From positions 1 through 15,432 of the forward strand of contig JAOXYB010027779.1 in the NCBI GenBank assembly GCA_028565635.1: DNA of 15,432 bases, given 5' to 3'. How positions within the stretch are numbered: the first letter of the stretch is position 1; every line of letters starts with the position of its first letter. Below, piece after piece: positions 1 through 7,227 of the stretch. The notes beneath the pieces were generated by a model that was not told the origin of the DNA, ran no database searches, and was given only the letters and a program-made list of their open reading frames with translations. A program made the position numbers and the translations under genes. Source of the stretch: Phoronis ovalis. Taxonomy: Eukaryota; Phoronida; Phoronidae.

Positions 1-188
1 AATATAAATTTTGAATTTTCAATAGTCCCTAAAATATCAATGATCAAAAGTAAAGAACATAATTTTTTTTTCACTTATTTTTAAGAGATGATGGTATAAT
101 TTATTCTCTTATCACACAATTACTAGAGTCAATAAATCTTTTACATTTAATTTTTTTCTGAATTCTTGTTTAATAACGAATACTATGG
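1..188. other. AT-rich DNA without recognisable feature
   Basis: The first ~190 bases are AT-rich with homopolymer T runs. I see no exon, RNA gene or repeat boundary here. A minus-strand open frame crossing 112-312 overlaps the tandem repeat start and shows no protein-like features, so it is not called. Confidence 0.6.
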
Positions 189-267
189 CATACACTGATG
201 CCCTGGGGGAGTGACAGTCAGAATAGCTGGGTACGCCATGCTCGTTACAAATTAAGGTCATGAAAAA

Positions 268-280
268 TGACCTTTGACCT
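268..280 (-). promoter_or_regulatory. Perfect DR1 nuclear-receptor site
   Basis: On the minus strand this reads AGGTCA A AGGTCA, a perfect direct repeat with one-base spacing, the type bound by RXR heterodimers, HNF4 and COUP-TF in animals. It lies in the first unit of the 97-bp repeat. The later units have a degenerate form, so the site is either ancestral and lost or newly perfected in copy 1. Binding is inferred from the motif only. Confidence 0.5.
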
Positions 281-303
281 AAATCATGATAACATATGAC
301 CTG

Positions 304-311
304 TGACGTCA
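304..311. promoter_or_regulatory. CRE palindrome TGACGTCA, copy 1
   Basis: Full eight-base palindrome recognised by CREB/ATF bZIP proteins, in repeat unit 1. The equivalent place in unit 2 has TGGCGTCA, which breaks the palindrome. Function is inferred. Confidence 0.5.
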
Positions 312-497
312 ATAACTATACACAAATGCCCTCTAACGAAATGCATACAAAAGGTCGTGACCTTTGCCCTTTGATCTAAATAATGATAACAATTGACCTG
401 TGGCGTCAATAACTATGCACTAATGCCCCCTAACGAAATTTATACAAAAGGTCGTGACCTTTGCCCTTTGATCTAAATAATGATAACATTTGACCTG

Positions 498-505
498 TGA
501 CGTCA
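498..505. promoter_or_regulatory. CRE palindrome TGACGTCA, copy 3
   Basis: Full CREB/ATF palindrome in repeat unit 3, about 106 bases upstream of the TATA box. Function is inferred from the motif and its position. Confidence 0.5.
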
Positions 506-565
506 ATAACTATGCACTAATGCCCTCTAACGAAATTTATACAAAAGATCGTGACCTTTGCCCTT

Positions 566-573
566 TGACGTCA
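566..573. promoter_or_regulatory. CRE palindrome TGACGTCA next to the promoter-like segment
   Basis: A third full CREB/ATF palindrome, at the truncated end of unit 4. It is about 40 bases upstream of the TATA box, a usual place for a proximal CRE. Confidence 0.5.
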
Positions 574-599
574 TTTAGCAGCGCCGTCTACCGGAATAC

Positions 600-760
600 G
601 CCCAACGGTCTATATACCTACTGACGTATGATGCGGAGTTGTTAATGACACCTTCGGTTGTAAGGTTTAAAAGCACTCTGCACCAGTCTCAGTCTCTGCA
701 GATGGCGTAGATAGCTTACCCTGGGGTTCTGGTTCCAGGCCCAATGCCGCAACAGGTGGC
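600..760 (+). promoter_or_regulatory. TATA promoter-like segment, possibly LTR end with primer-binding-like site
   Basis: TATATA at 611-616 lies downstream of three CREs. It is followed by pyrimidine-rich CAGTCTCAGTCTCTGCAG near 684-701 and then a GC-richer stretch around 720-780. Near 750 the sequence CAACA is followed by GG and TGGCGC. A TGG start soon after a CA end is how retroelement primer-binding sites often follow a 5' LTR. I see the TATA box and the composition shift. The LTR reading is inference: no matching 3' LTR copy was found and no tRNA match was tested. An ordinary gene promoter is an alternative. Confidence 0.35.
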
Positions 761-805
761 GCATTGATCGGGGGGAAGTTGCTATAACAATGTTGCTGCC
801 GTACT

Positions 806-910
806 TTGTCGCAGGAACAGAACGATAGCAACTTTTTGGCTCAGCAGCGCTGGTTACATGGTCCGGATTTTCTTGGAAGGTCTAAAAAGTTCCACAAGTC
901 TAGTTTTCGA
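806..910 (+). pseudogene. Short retroelement pol-like fragment (BEL/Pao-like motif)
   Basis: The open frame from a TTG codon at 806 contains RWLHGPDFL. This resembles the W-x-x-GP-x-FL motif that I associate with BEL/Pao-type pol between RNase H and integrase. Only about 30 residues look related. The frame then runs on into a different block (984-1111), so the fragment is cut off on both sides. It follows the TATA/LTR-like segment directly, where gag would be expected, which would imply a large internal deletion. The identification rests on one short motif and is weak. Confidence 0.3.
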
Positions 911-983
911 CTAAACTTGATTCCTCACACCTTTGTAGGAAATCGACAACCTTGCCGGGGTCTTCCTTCTTTTTGTCTAATAT

Positions 984-1111
984 ATATGTTTGGACAAATT
1001 GAATGTAAATCCACAGAGGCAGAACAGATGCTGTATACACCTGCTCCATTAGAATATTTGCTTGATTTAGATTTAGAAATTAAAGTTGGGGTCCCAGAAT
1101 CTTCTATATAA
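984..1111 (+). pseudogene. Exon-like fragment with the MFGQ...TPAPLE block, copy 1
   Basis: Open plus-strand frame reading MFGQ, then CKSTEAEQMLYTPAPLEYLL, then an acidic and hydrophobic tail, with TAA at 1109-1111. The core 984-1053 recurs at 7228-7291, with the same protein frame kept apart from one short insertion. Conservation of frame between copies suggests it was once coding. I do not recognise the family. It may be the N-terminal part of the gene whose other islands lie at 1300-2810. Confidence 0.4.
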
Positions 1112-1299
1112 TAACAATGGTCACGCTGTATTTTAGGGTCATGTAGCCAGGACAGGGTACAGTAAGTTATAAGCTTATGTCCAAACCTCTCAATACTCAT
1201 TTGTTTTGTTATTGACATGATTTCTGCTAAAAGTTATATGTTATATATTCATAGAGACGTAGTTCAAGAGCAAGAAAGTGAAAAATTGATAATGATTAT

Positions 1300-1559
1300 C
1301 AAATGAATATGAATATACACCAGAGAAAGTTACTAAACTGAAATCAAAATCAGTCTCCATTAACTCTTCACCATCTAGTCAAGTCTCCTCTCATGCAGAA
1401 CAACCTACGACATCAGCTGCTATTGCCCTTTCACGAACACTTCATCTAGATTTATAGCATCTAGAGCCAAGACAAAAGGGAAAGGAAAAGGTATTTCGGC
1501 CTCAGATCTGAAACCTGTAGCAGACTTGAATGAGGCTAGAAATTAAAGTGAAAATGGAG
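1300..1559 (+). pseudogene. Ser-rich and basic exon-like block, copy 1 (KGKG), broken
   Basis: An open frame starting near 1300 reads EYEYTPEKV, then a Ser-rich stretch, to about residue 50. A one-base loss near 1440 relative to the second copy moves it to another frame, where KTKGKGKG and ADLNEARN follow. Compared with copy 2 (2648-2806) there is a 12-base insertion near 1543-1556 that brings an in-frame TAA. The block still ends with GGAG followed by a perfect donor, GTAAGT, at 1560. The frameshift and stop make it a decayed copy. The protein family is not recognised; the acidic/Tyr start followed by a basic linker suggests an unstructured N-terminal region. Confidence 0.45.
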
Positions 1560-1567
1560 GTAAGTCA

Positions 1568-2080
1568 TATTTTCATTCAATTTATTGTTAGATTAAATTA
1601 ACAGCATCTGCACAGTTATTTAATACACTAGTAAGCAGATAATAATGATAATACCTTTTACACAATGAATCTGATGAAAGGCTTGTATGGCCACATATTA
1701 CTTGTTTCAAAAGTTCTAAATTCTATACTACACAGTATTAATTATCGCAGTGACTGTGTTAAATTATGTATTTAACAAACATTTCGAAGTGATAATGCAT
1801 GTTATATATTAGGCTTATCATTGACATGATTTTGTCGTGAGACACTATGAACCGGCTGATAACTTGCTCATTACATAAGTTGCATGAACATAGGACTATG
1901 TGTAATCCGATACTTTTATACTTGTATATACCGGTATATGTGTCTGAGCTCTAATGTCATTAATTGAAATGCAGACGTGATGTTAACACATTGCTCGCTT
2001 TGAGGTTTTACTGATTCCTGTTAACTATCTCATTGTTATTCTTGTTTGATTTATTTATAACATCAATGCATTACCTTTAC
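1568..2080. other. Intron-like AT-rich DNA
   Basis: The DNA between the donor at 1560 and the acceptor at 2081-2082 is AT-rich, has stops in all frames and no repeats that I could identify. It behaves like an intron between two exon-like islands. However, the first island ends in phase 1 and the next starts in phase 0 as read, so direct joining of this pair is not supported. Confidence 0.4.
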
Positions 2081-2082
2081 AG

Positions 2083-2322
2083 AACAAGATCAAATCATTG
2101 TCGAAAAAAGAAATGGAAGATTTATTGCTAAAAGCATTTGGTGTGTGGCAAAGTCTTTTTTTTGATATCATGGGGGATGAAGAGGCTTCAGAGCCAGAAC
2201 ATCCACTTTGTCCTGAAACTCGGCCAGCAAATTGTAAATGTGGAAACTGTGTTGCTATGCCAAAAGCAATAGAACAGAAATGCTACAGGCAGTTGCCAGA
2301 AAATTGTTGGTCAACTGATCCT
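2083..2322 (+). CDS. Exon-like segment with P2X7-type C-terminal cysteine motif
   Basis: There are 80 open codons between an acceptor (CTTTACAG ending at 2082) and a donor (GTAAGTAA from 2323), phase 0 at both ends. The acidic stretch DEEASEPEHPLCPETRP is followed by CKCGNCVAMPKAIEQKC. This matches the layout of the P2X7 receptor C-terminal (intracellular ballast) domain, in which a C-x-CG-x-C-x-x-MPT-x-x-E-x-x-CC core binds zinc. Such domains are also found without the channel part in many invertebrate proteins. Here the second cysteine of the usual CC pair is tyrosine. The rest of the domain is not found nearby, so the gene is incomplete or broken. There is no sign of the P2X channel itself. 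The domain call is from motif memory. Confidence 0.5.
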
Positions 2323-2647
2323 GTAAGTAAAAAACATGCAGCGATTGTAATTTTTATAATTGCTGTACACAAATATTGACAAATGTTATTTCAACATGAT
2401 TTTGGATTTCACTTCATAACTAGGTAACACATGTTTATACTTAACTGTCAGAGCTGTAAAAGTATTTTTATAATATACTCATCAACACATCTCTCATTAT
2501 TCTTTTTTTGTATATGGCATGATAATAATGTGTAATATTAATCAACCTACGGTAGTTGCAAGATTGTATTCATGGTATTTACTGAAAACATTTATTATGT
2601 AATCTTTTTAATTGTTCTGCCAGTTACATTCGTTATTGTTGTTTCAG

Positions 2648-2806
2648 GGAATGGATATCCTTGTGCTGGATCCCATGCCAATGCCCCTTCACGAACATCA
2701 CCATCTAGATTTATAGCATCTAGAGCCAAGACAAAAGGGAAAGGAAAAGGTATTTTGGCCTCAGATCTGAAACGTGTGGCAGACTTGAATGAGGCTAGAA
2801 ATGGAG
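2648..2806 (+). CDS. Basic KGKG exon-like block, copy 2
   Basis: Open frame between an acceptor (TTGTTTCAG ending at 2647) and a perfect donor (GTAAGTCA from 2807). It encodes NGYPCAGSHANAPSRT, then SRFIASRAKTKGKGKG and SDLKRVADLNEARNGG. It is a near copy of 1425-1567 but without the stop-bearing insertion, so this is the better-preserved version. It starts with two bases completing a codon and ends in phase 1. The family is not recognised. It lies downstream of the P2X7-like segment while its partner lies upstream, pointing to a tandem duplication of a stretch that included that segment or to shuffled exons. Confidence 0.45.
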
Positions 2807-3130
2807 GTAAGTCAGGATGGAACAGAGATTATGGATGTGGAGCATTTCTTCAAGAATACAAAACTTGAAAAGATACGTGCAAAGAAAGGTTATAAAGCAT
2901 GCCCAGAAAGATTTTCGCAAACATCAACAGAAGATATCAAAAAGGTATATTATAATTTGACAAATAGTGGGCAAAAATACATGATACAAGACCTGCTGGA
3001 AGGCAACAATTTTAATCCCTCTTCAACAACACCTTTCTGCAGTGCACCTGTTCCTGAGGAGCACAATCATGTACTTCATGTGGCCTCCCCATGCGTGTTA
3101 CTATCAATGAAGAAACATCCTCTTTGCTAG
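2807..3130 (+). pseudogene. Unrecognised open frame after the KGKG block
   Basis: A plus-strand open frame runs from 2789 to 3130 and is in a different frame from the KGKG exon. The part after 2813 reads DGTEIMDVEHFFKNTKLEKI, then a Lys-rich and Gln/Thr-containing stretch, ending with a His/Cys-containing tail before TAG. The composition is protein-like with no long low-complexity run. It could be the real continuation after a frameshift or intron retention, since the frame passes through the GTAAGT donor. No domain is recognised. Confidence 0.3.
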
Positions 3131-3140
3131 ACTTTTCCAC

Positions 3141-3410
3141 TTGTCAACTTTAAATGTATCAGAAGAGCAAGTAAACAACGCCAATGATGGCAGCAATTTA
3201 GACTCGTCTCACAATTTCATCTCTCATGTCGACTCAGATTTAATAGTTGTTGAGGATGATGTTGTGCCATACGTAAAAGAAATCGTCAGTTTAATCCATA
3301 ACTCAAGTCATTATATTAAAATTTACGATATAGTGTCTAATCTGAATTGTAACGATTCGTCGAAAGAACACATGTCAAAACTTAAAAACAAAGCTACAAG
3401 TAACATATAG
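3141..3410 (+). pseudogene. Unrecognised acidic open frame
   Basis: A TTG-started open frame of 89 residues ends with TAG at 3408-3410. It contains SSHNFISHVDSDLIVVEDDV and a C-terminal Lys-rich segment. It begins 11 bases after the previous open frame closes, so both may be pieces of one former coding stretch separated by a lesion. A further short frame nearby reads SDVAEADFQY, one stop, then LALNPIYLDDLYYYSHPHDV (3662-3752). I recognise no family; chance open reading is possible. Confidence 0.25.
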
Positions 3411-3759
3411 CAACGCTTATCGCATCGAACAAGCTACTAGAAATCAATACATCAACATTGAATGCTGCTTCCAATTTTGGAAAAATAATAAAAAGACGTT
3501 CGACGAAAAACCATATGTCTGCATTCCTCATGAAAGTCAATACTCATGAGGGTATCAACCAAAGGTTCAGTAAAATATCACATTCCTTGCAACAGTGTGA
3601 AGCTAAAACTTAAGAGGAACCACTCCAGGTTTTTAAAAGTAGCTTCAAAAAGATTCCAAAAGTGATGTTGCTGAGGCAGATTTTCAATATTAGAGATTAG
3701 CCTTGAACCCTATATATCTAGACGACCTGTATTACTACAGCCATCCTCATGATGTCCGG

Positions 3760-4640
3760 TAACTATTTTATTGACATGTGTACCTTTCAAAACCAATGTT
3801 TTCCTAATTGCATCAGTTTTGGGTTGTTTTAGAAAATTGTTCACTACTGTTAAATACATTTATCAGTGTTTGTAGATTGTGAGAAAATTATTTTTCAGGT
3901 CCCTTATAGGCAATGAGGAAACAAATGTTGCTGTACAGTATAAATGCAATCAAACGGTTATCCTGTCAATAATTAAAAATAGAAATATTTAAATTAGGTA
4001 AAGATGGATGACAACAAATTCCAAATGGCAGGTGTTTAAAATACATTATTTTTAAAGATTGACTTAAGACTGTTAGAAGGGAACTCAACCATGTTTAATT
4101 GTTTGAAAGCATTTGCTAAGATAATGTATTTTACTTACAGATTTGGTTCTGGTGAACATAAATTATTCTACAATCTTATGAAATTTTAATATATTGTAAT
4201 ACACTATGGTAAATATGTGCATTTTTTTTGAATGCTTACAGACATACACTTACAATTATTCTACACATTACAAATACATTTTTTTATTAGTTCCATTACA
4301 AAATATCTTCATCAGTATCTCTCAAAAGAAGTTTTTCCAGCTACGCAAAATTGAGTCAAACAGTTGTCACTGACAGTAACACAGGCAGTTTGGACAAACT
4401 ACTATATATATAGACGTAATATGCTAAAATCAGACACTTTACTTCACAATCTGAAAACTTTACAGTGCATCATCCTGTATGTGTTATTTTGTGGATTACT
4501 ACGTGCGGCATAAGATAGCTTTTTGGAAACTTTATGTTTGCATGAAACAGGCACCAAATCCCTTGCAATACATTGTTAGGAATGAACAGAGCAAAGGTGA
4601 ACCAGGAAAATTAACAGTACAAGTAATTTAGACAACCTAA
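3760..4640. other. Non-coding AT-rich stretch
   Basis: I see no supported gene. Stops are frequent on both strands. The one notable piece is 4079-4121, which has a related copy at 7293-7334 (listed separately). Confidence 0.5.
4079..4121 (+). repeat. Dispersed repeat block B, copy 1
   Basis: This segment begins GGGAACTCAACCATG and continues through GTTTGAAAGCATTTG. It matches 7293-7334 with a few changes. It is embedded in non-coding DNA here. At 7.3 kb it is fused to the MFGQ block. Direct visual alignment supports the match over about 42 bases. Confidence 0.7.
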
Positions 4641-4646
4641 CACAGA

Positions 4647-4754
4647 TTTTATTTATTTCGCTGTATTTATATTTACTCCGCTGTCTTTTTATTTATTCTG
4701 ACAGCTAAATTTTTTATTTATTCCACTGTATTTTTATTTAATATTCTGCTATAT
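4647..4754 (+). repeat. Degenerate 20-25 bp tandem repeat
   Basis: About five units of the type TTTTTATTTATTCCGCTGTA follow one another with variable length (starts near 4647, 4666, 4686, 4711 and 4731). The core TATTTA-TTC-GCTGT is recognisable in each unit. It is probably a simple minisatellite. Confidence 0.7.
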
Positions 4755-4759
4755 TATCT

Positions 4760-5030
4760 GTAAGCGGAGATCTTTCATATAACACATTAATTCCCACACT
4801 GAAACATTATTCAGCAAATAATTCTGTATGCAACCATATCCCATGTTTCAAACATCTTTCTGTTTTAAAACTTTGTAGTAGTTTTTTCTTAATAATACCA
4901 CAAATGTTAGACCCTATATTATTAAATTTGAATCTTTAAAACATAGACTGAAACAATAGTGTGCAAGTCTCTGGCCATTATGGCTACAAATAGTGATCGC
5001 AATTGATATAATAATAATAATTTGTGCTAA
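4760..5030. other. Non-coding AT-rich stretch
   Basis: No open frame, RNA or repeat is supported. It ends in a TTCACTTTTCAG acceptor-like sequence just before the next exon-like island. Confidence 0.45.
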
Positions 5031-5041
5031 TTCACTTTTCA

Positions 5042-5199
5042 GAACAAATTTTCAAGAATGCAACTGGGCTCGAGTGCCACGATTCGGGATCGGCAATCCC
5101 CATGACAGTAATTTTGGATAGCGAAGGGCAGTTTATTCCACCATCAGGGGGATGGGTTTTAGCTGGAAGAACATATATTGTGTCACAAAGATATAAAGA
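5042..5199 (+). CDS. Exon-like island with CHDSGSAIP motif
   Basis: After a good acceptor (CACTTTTCAG ending near 5041) the open frame encodes EQIFKNATGLECHDSGSAIP, a Gly/Pro-rich turn and WVLAGRTYIVSQRYKER, before reaching TGA at 5240-5242. A possible weak donor GTGGTA lies at about 5202. The GC content and residue mix are more protein-like than the flanks. No family is recognised. It may be one exon of the plus-strand gene whose other islands follow up to 6.7 kb. Confidence 0.35.
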
Positions 5200-5486
5200 A
5201 AGGTGGTATACACTACTTACATATGTTTGTGTTCCATATTGATTGAAGTTGTCAAACCCTGGGTAAATCTGGGCTCACCTGCAGCAGATCTGCCTAGTGT
5301 CCTAATTAGACTAAACGATTAAAGTCAGTCTCGTGATCATTGTTATTTCAGCATTTTCAGTTAATTTTAATTGGAACATTTTTTGGTAACTTCATGGTGC
5401 ATGTGCAACCGTGGTCATTTCACGTATAATAAGCATTCTGATATTATTACTAGATGTTGACTCGAATAACTTGTACATTCTACTAG

Positions 5487-5620
5487 CAGCTCCTCCTTTG
5501 AAGAATTCAAGAAACGTAAAGGTACTGAAAGAACAAGGTCATAGAGATACCAGAGTTCCAACTATACAAGCAGTTGATAAAAAGAAACAAGGACGACCCG
5601 AAAAAGACAAAGTTAACGGG
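5487..5620 (+). CDS. Exon-like island with basic, AT-hook-like segment
   Basis: An open frame ends at a strong donor (GGG then GTAAGAAG from 5621) in phase 0. The acceptor is uncertain: TACTAG at 5486 or TAGCAG at 5489. It encodes APPLKNSRNVKVLKEQGHRD, then a hydrophobic segment and KKKQGRPEKDK. The last resembles an AT-hook core (GRP flanked by Lys/Arg), so DNA contact is possible but not shown. The phase fits the next island at 5865. Confidence 0.4.
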
Positions 5621-5864
5621 GTAAGAAGTAAAAAAAGGTGCCATTGCATTTAGTGCCACTGTTATCCAGGATGAGGTTTAGGTTCTGCTTTGGAACCAGA
5701 ATATTTTCTATTGGATATTTTTACCAGACTAGATGTTTTGTACTAAAATAACATTATATTTTTTAATTTAGACAGGACATACATGTATGTTTAAAACACA
5801 GATTTTTATGGTGTTGTATTAGTCTTTTAACACAGTAGACGTATAAAAATTTACATTTTTTCAG

Positions 5865-5951
5865 GTTCAAATCGGGATTGGCCATTTTAAAAATGATTTT
5901 TTCCACAAAGTTAATGCCGGCTGCAAGACAGAAGTTGGCTGTTGTGTGCAT
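5865..5951 (+). CDS. Small exon-like island, 29 codons, Cys-containing
   Basis: Acceptor ATTTTTTCAG ends at 5864 and donor GTGAGTCC starts at 5952. The 87 bases are open in phase 0, matching the phase-0 end of the previous island, and encode VQIGIGHFKNDFFHK then a CKTEVGCC cluster. The small size and canonical splice sites argue for a true exon. The overlapping minus-strand open frame has no such support. No family is recognised. A second frame is also open over the same bases, so the reading is not certain. Confidence 0.4.
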
Positions 5952-6138
5952 GTGAGTCCCATGAACAAAACAACATCAACGACTGGGGACATACTGCAGA
6001 TGGCTGTTTTACAATGAGGAAACCAATAATGGTGTTGTAAATTTATATTAAATTATTTTGGATTTGATTTCACTTGTAATGATAAACAGAAATGCTGTGA
6101 AGCACCCCAGCAACTACCTGAAGTTCCCATTCTGACAG

Positions 6139-6365
6139 CATGCCAATCAGTTCTGCCAGCAAAATTTCCTTAGCTAGAAATATGTTTCAACACTACTTTG
6201 ACGGGGAGAATGCTTTGGCTGAAGGTTCATGTATATCGAGTACATGTATGTCAACTGGGTTATCGCACAACCATATAGAAGATATAGTTGGGGACATTAA
6301 CAATTTTGTAAATACTTCAAAATTACAGGAATCTTTTCCTGCATTGACAGATTTGTGTATTGCCG
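6139..6365 (+). CDS. Exon-like island, first of a phase-matched pair
   Basis: A possible acceptor (CCCATTCTGACAG) ends at 6138. The open frame encodes MPISSASKISLARNMFQHYF, an acidic stretch, a Cys/Ser-rich part and SFPALTDLCIA, and stops one base into a codon at the strong donor GTAAGGAA (6366). The next island at 6463 starts with two bases that complete this codon. Both ends are therefore consistent with splicing. The upstream frame (6090-6138, KCCEAPQQLPEVP) is in another register, so the 5' limit is unsure. No domain is recognised. Confidence 0.45.
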
Positions 6366-6462
6366 GTAAGGAAAAATGTCCAACATGTATCTCTTATTAA
6401 CATATATCAATTTAAACTTTTAAATGACCCGGCACTTGTTAACTGATAGTAGTTCTATGTAG
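6366..6462 (+). other. Predicted 97-base intron
   Basis: It begins GTAAGG and ends TTCTATGTAG, with stops in all frames and higher AT content. It joins two open frames in phase (1 + 2 bases forming a Val codon). The short length is plausible for an invertebrate intron. Splicing is inferred. Confidence 0.45.
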
Positions 6463-6722
6463 TTGAGGTTTATCAAGAGACGCAACATAAGCACAAAGAC
6501 TTGGTACATATGTTTGGTTCTGTAGCACTGATTTCCGATCACTATTTCATGTCCAAAGCAGAAATACCTGAAATTCCACTAAATGAATTGTCTATAAGTG
6601 TGAGGAAAAAAACCTTTATTCTACCAAACTTGGTCATGGTTTACTCCATTATCAAGAATTATCCCAATTTCAACAAGTTGTGGCATCATGTCTTATGGAC
6701 AACATATGGGATCAAAATGTGA
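6463..6722 (+). CDS. Exon-like island, terminal, of the phase-matched pair
   Basis: The open frame continues from the previous island and encodes EVYQETQHKHKDLVHMFGS, then IPEIPLNELSISVRKKTF, ILPNLVMVYSIIKNYPNF and LWHHVLWTTYGIKM before TGA at 6720-6722. The last 40 residues alternate hydrophobic and aromatic positions like a helical fold. The frame is open for 86 codons in AT-rich DNA, which is uncommon by chance. I cannot name the family. No poly(A) signal was confirmed directly after it. Confidence 0.45.
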
Positions 6723-6925
6723 ATACTAACAACAACTTCTTCCGGGGGGAGGCTCGCATCATACGCAATATGTTTTTGTTCTTGCCCTGTTGAGCAGTAT
6801 TTTTGTTAAGGGATGTGAGTCCCCATGTAAAAAATCCATAATCCGTGATAAAAATTACTTTCCAAAATATACCCCTAACGTATGGTATGTTTTTAATGTT
6901 AGGACCATACACCTATGTTGAAATG
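6723..6925. other. Non-coding gap
   Basis: A minus-strand open frame covers this gap, but it has no start context, splice sites or recognisable motif. I call nothing here. Confidence 0.4.
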
Positions 6926-6927
6926 TA

Positions 6928-7105
6928 GTGTTGAAGAGAAACAGTTTTTGCAGCCAACTAACACCAAATGGAATTAGTAACATGGTTGAGAGCCCAAATC
7001 TTACATTCCTGGCAAAAAGCTATGTCAAATCACGAAAGATATTATCAAACAGGGAAGAAAGCACTATTTGGCTGTATGGCATGACAACTCAACAGTGGCC
7101 AGTGG
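6928..7105 (+). pseudogene. Unrecognised open frame ending at a donor-like site
   Basis: A plus-strand open frame includes SPNLTFLAKSYVKSRKILSN and STIWLYGMTTQQWPV, then meets GTAAAT at 7106. It is protein-like in composition but has no known motif. A different frame continues at once (7113 onward: IYGPLIYITSDSYFEKFEKE) into the copied MFGQ block, consistent with one former coding stretch with a frameshift near 7106-7115. Confidence 0.3.
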
Positions 7106-7227
7106 GTAAATTTTGCACATCATTGACTTTATATATGGCCCGCTTATATACATCACCAGTGATTCATATTTTGAGAAATTTGAGAAAGAAGTAGATGTTC
7201 AATCACTTGTTGTGGCACCAGAAATTT

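Larger units (their letters stand above)
256..574 (+). repeat. 97-bp tandem repeat, three copies plus a partial fourth
   Basis: Copies start at 256, 353, 450 and 547, giving an exact 97-base period. Copies 2 and 3 are nearly identical, copy 1 is more diverged, and copy 4 stops after about 28 bases. Each full copy has the order GGTC(A/G)TGA, GACCTTTG, TGACCTGTG(A/G)CGTCA, then a CCCTCTAACG-type end. The spacing is seen directly. The role is inferred: the units carry cAMP-response-element and nuclear-receptor-type motifs and sit just upstream of a TATA box, so they could serve as enhancer repeats of a promoter or LTR. Confidence 0.93.

Noticed and set aside
925-1218. Minus-strand open frame of 97 residues
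   Set aside because: It overlaps the plus-strand MFGQ block, whose plus frame is kept in a second copy at 7.2 kb. The minus frame has no motif.
2083-2322. Full P2X ion-channel gene
   Set aside because: Only the C-terminal cysteine motif is present. No transmembrane segment or P2X extracellular cysteine pattern is found near it.
5763-5951. Minus-strand open frame of 62 residues
   Set aside because: The plus strand has an acceptor and donor exactly bounding an open exon here; the minus frame has neither splice signals nor motifs.
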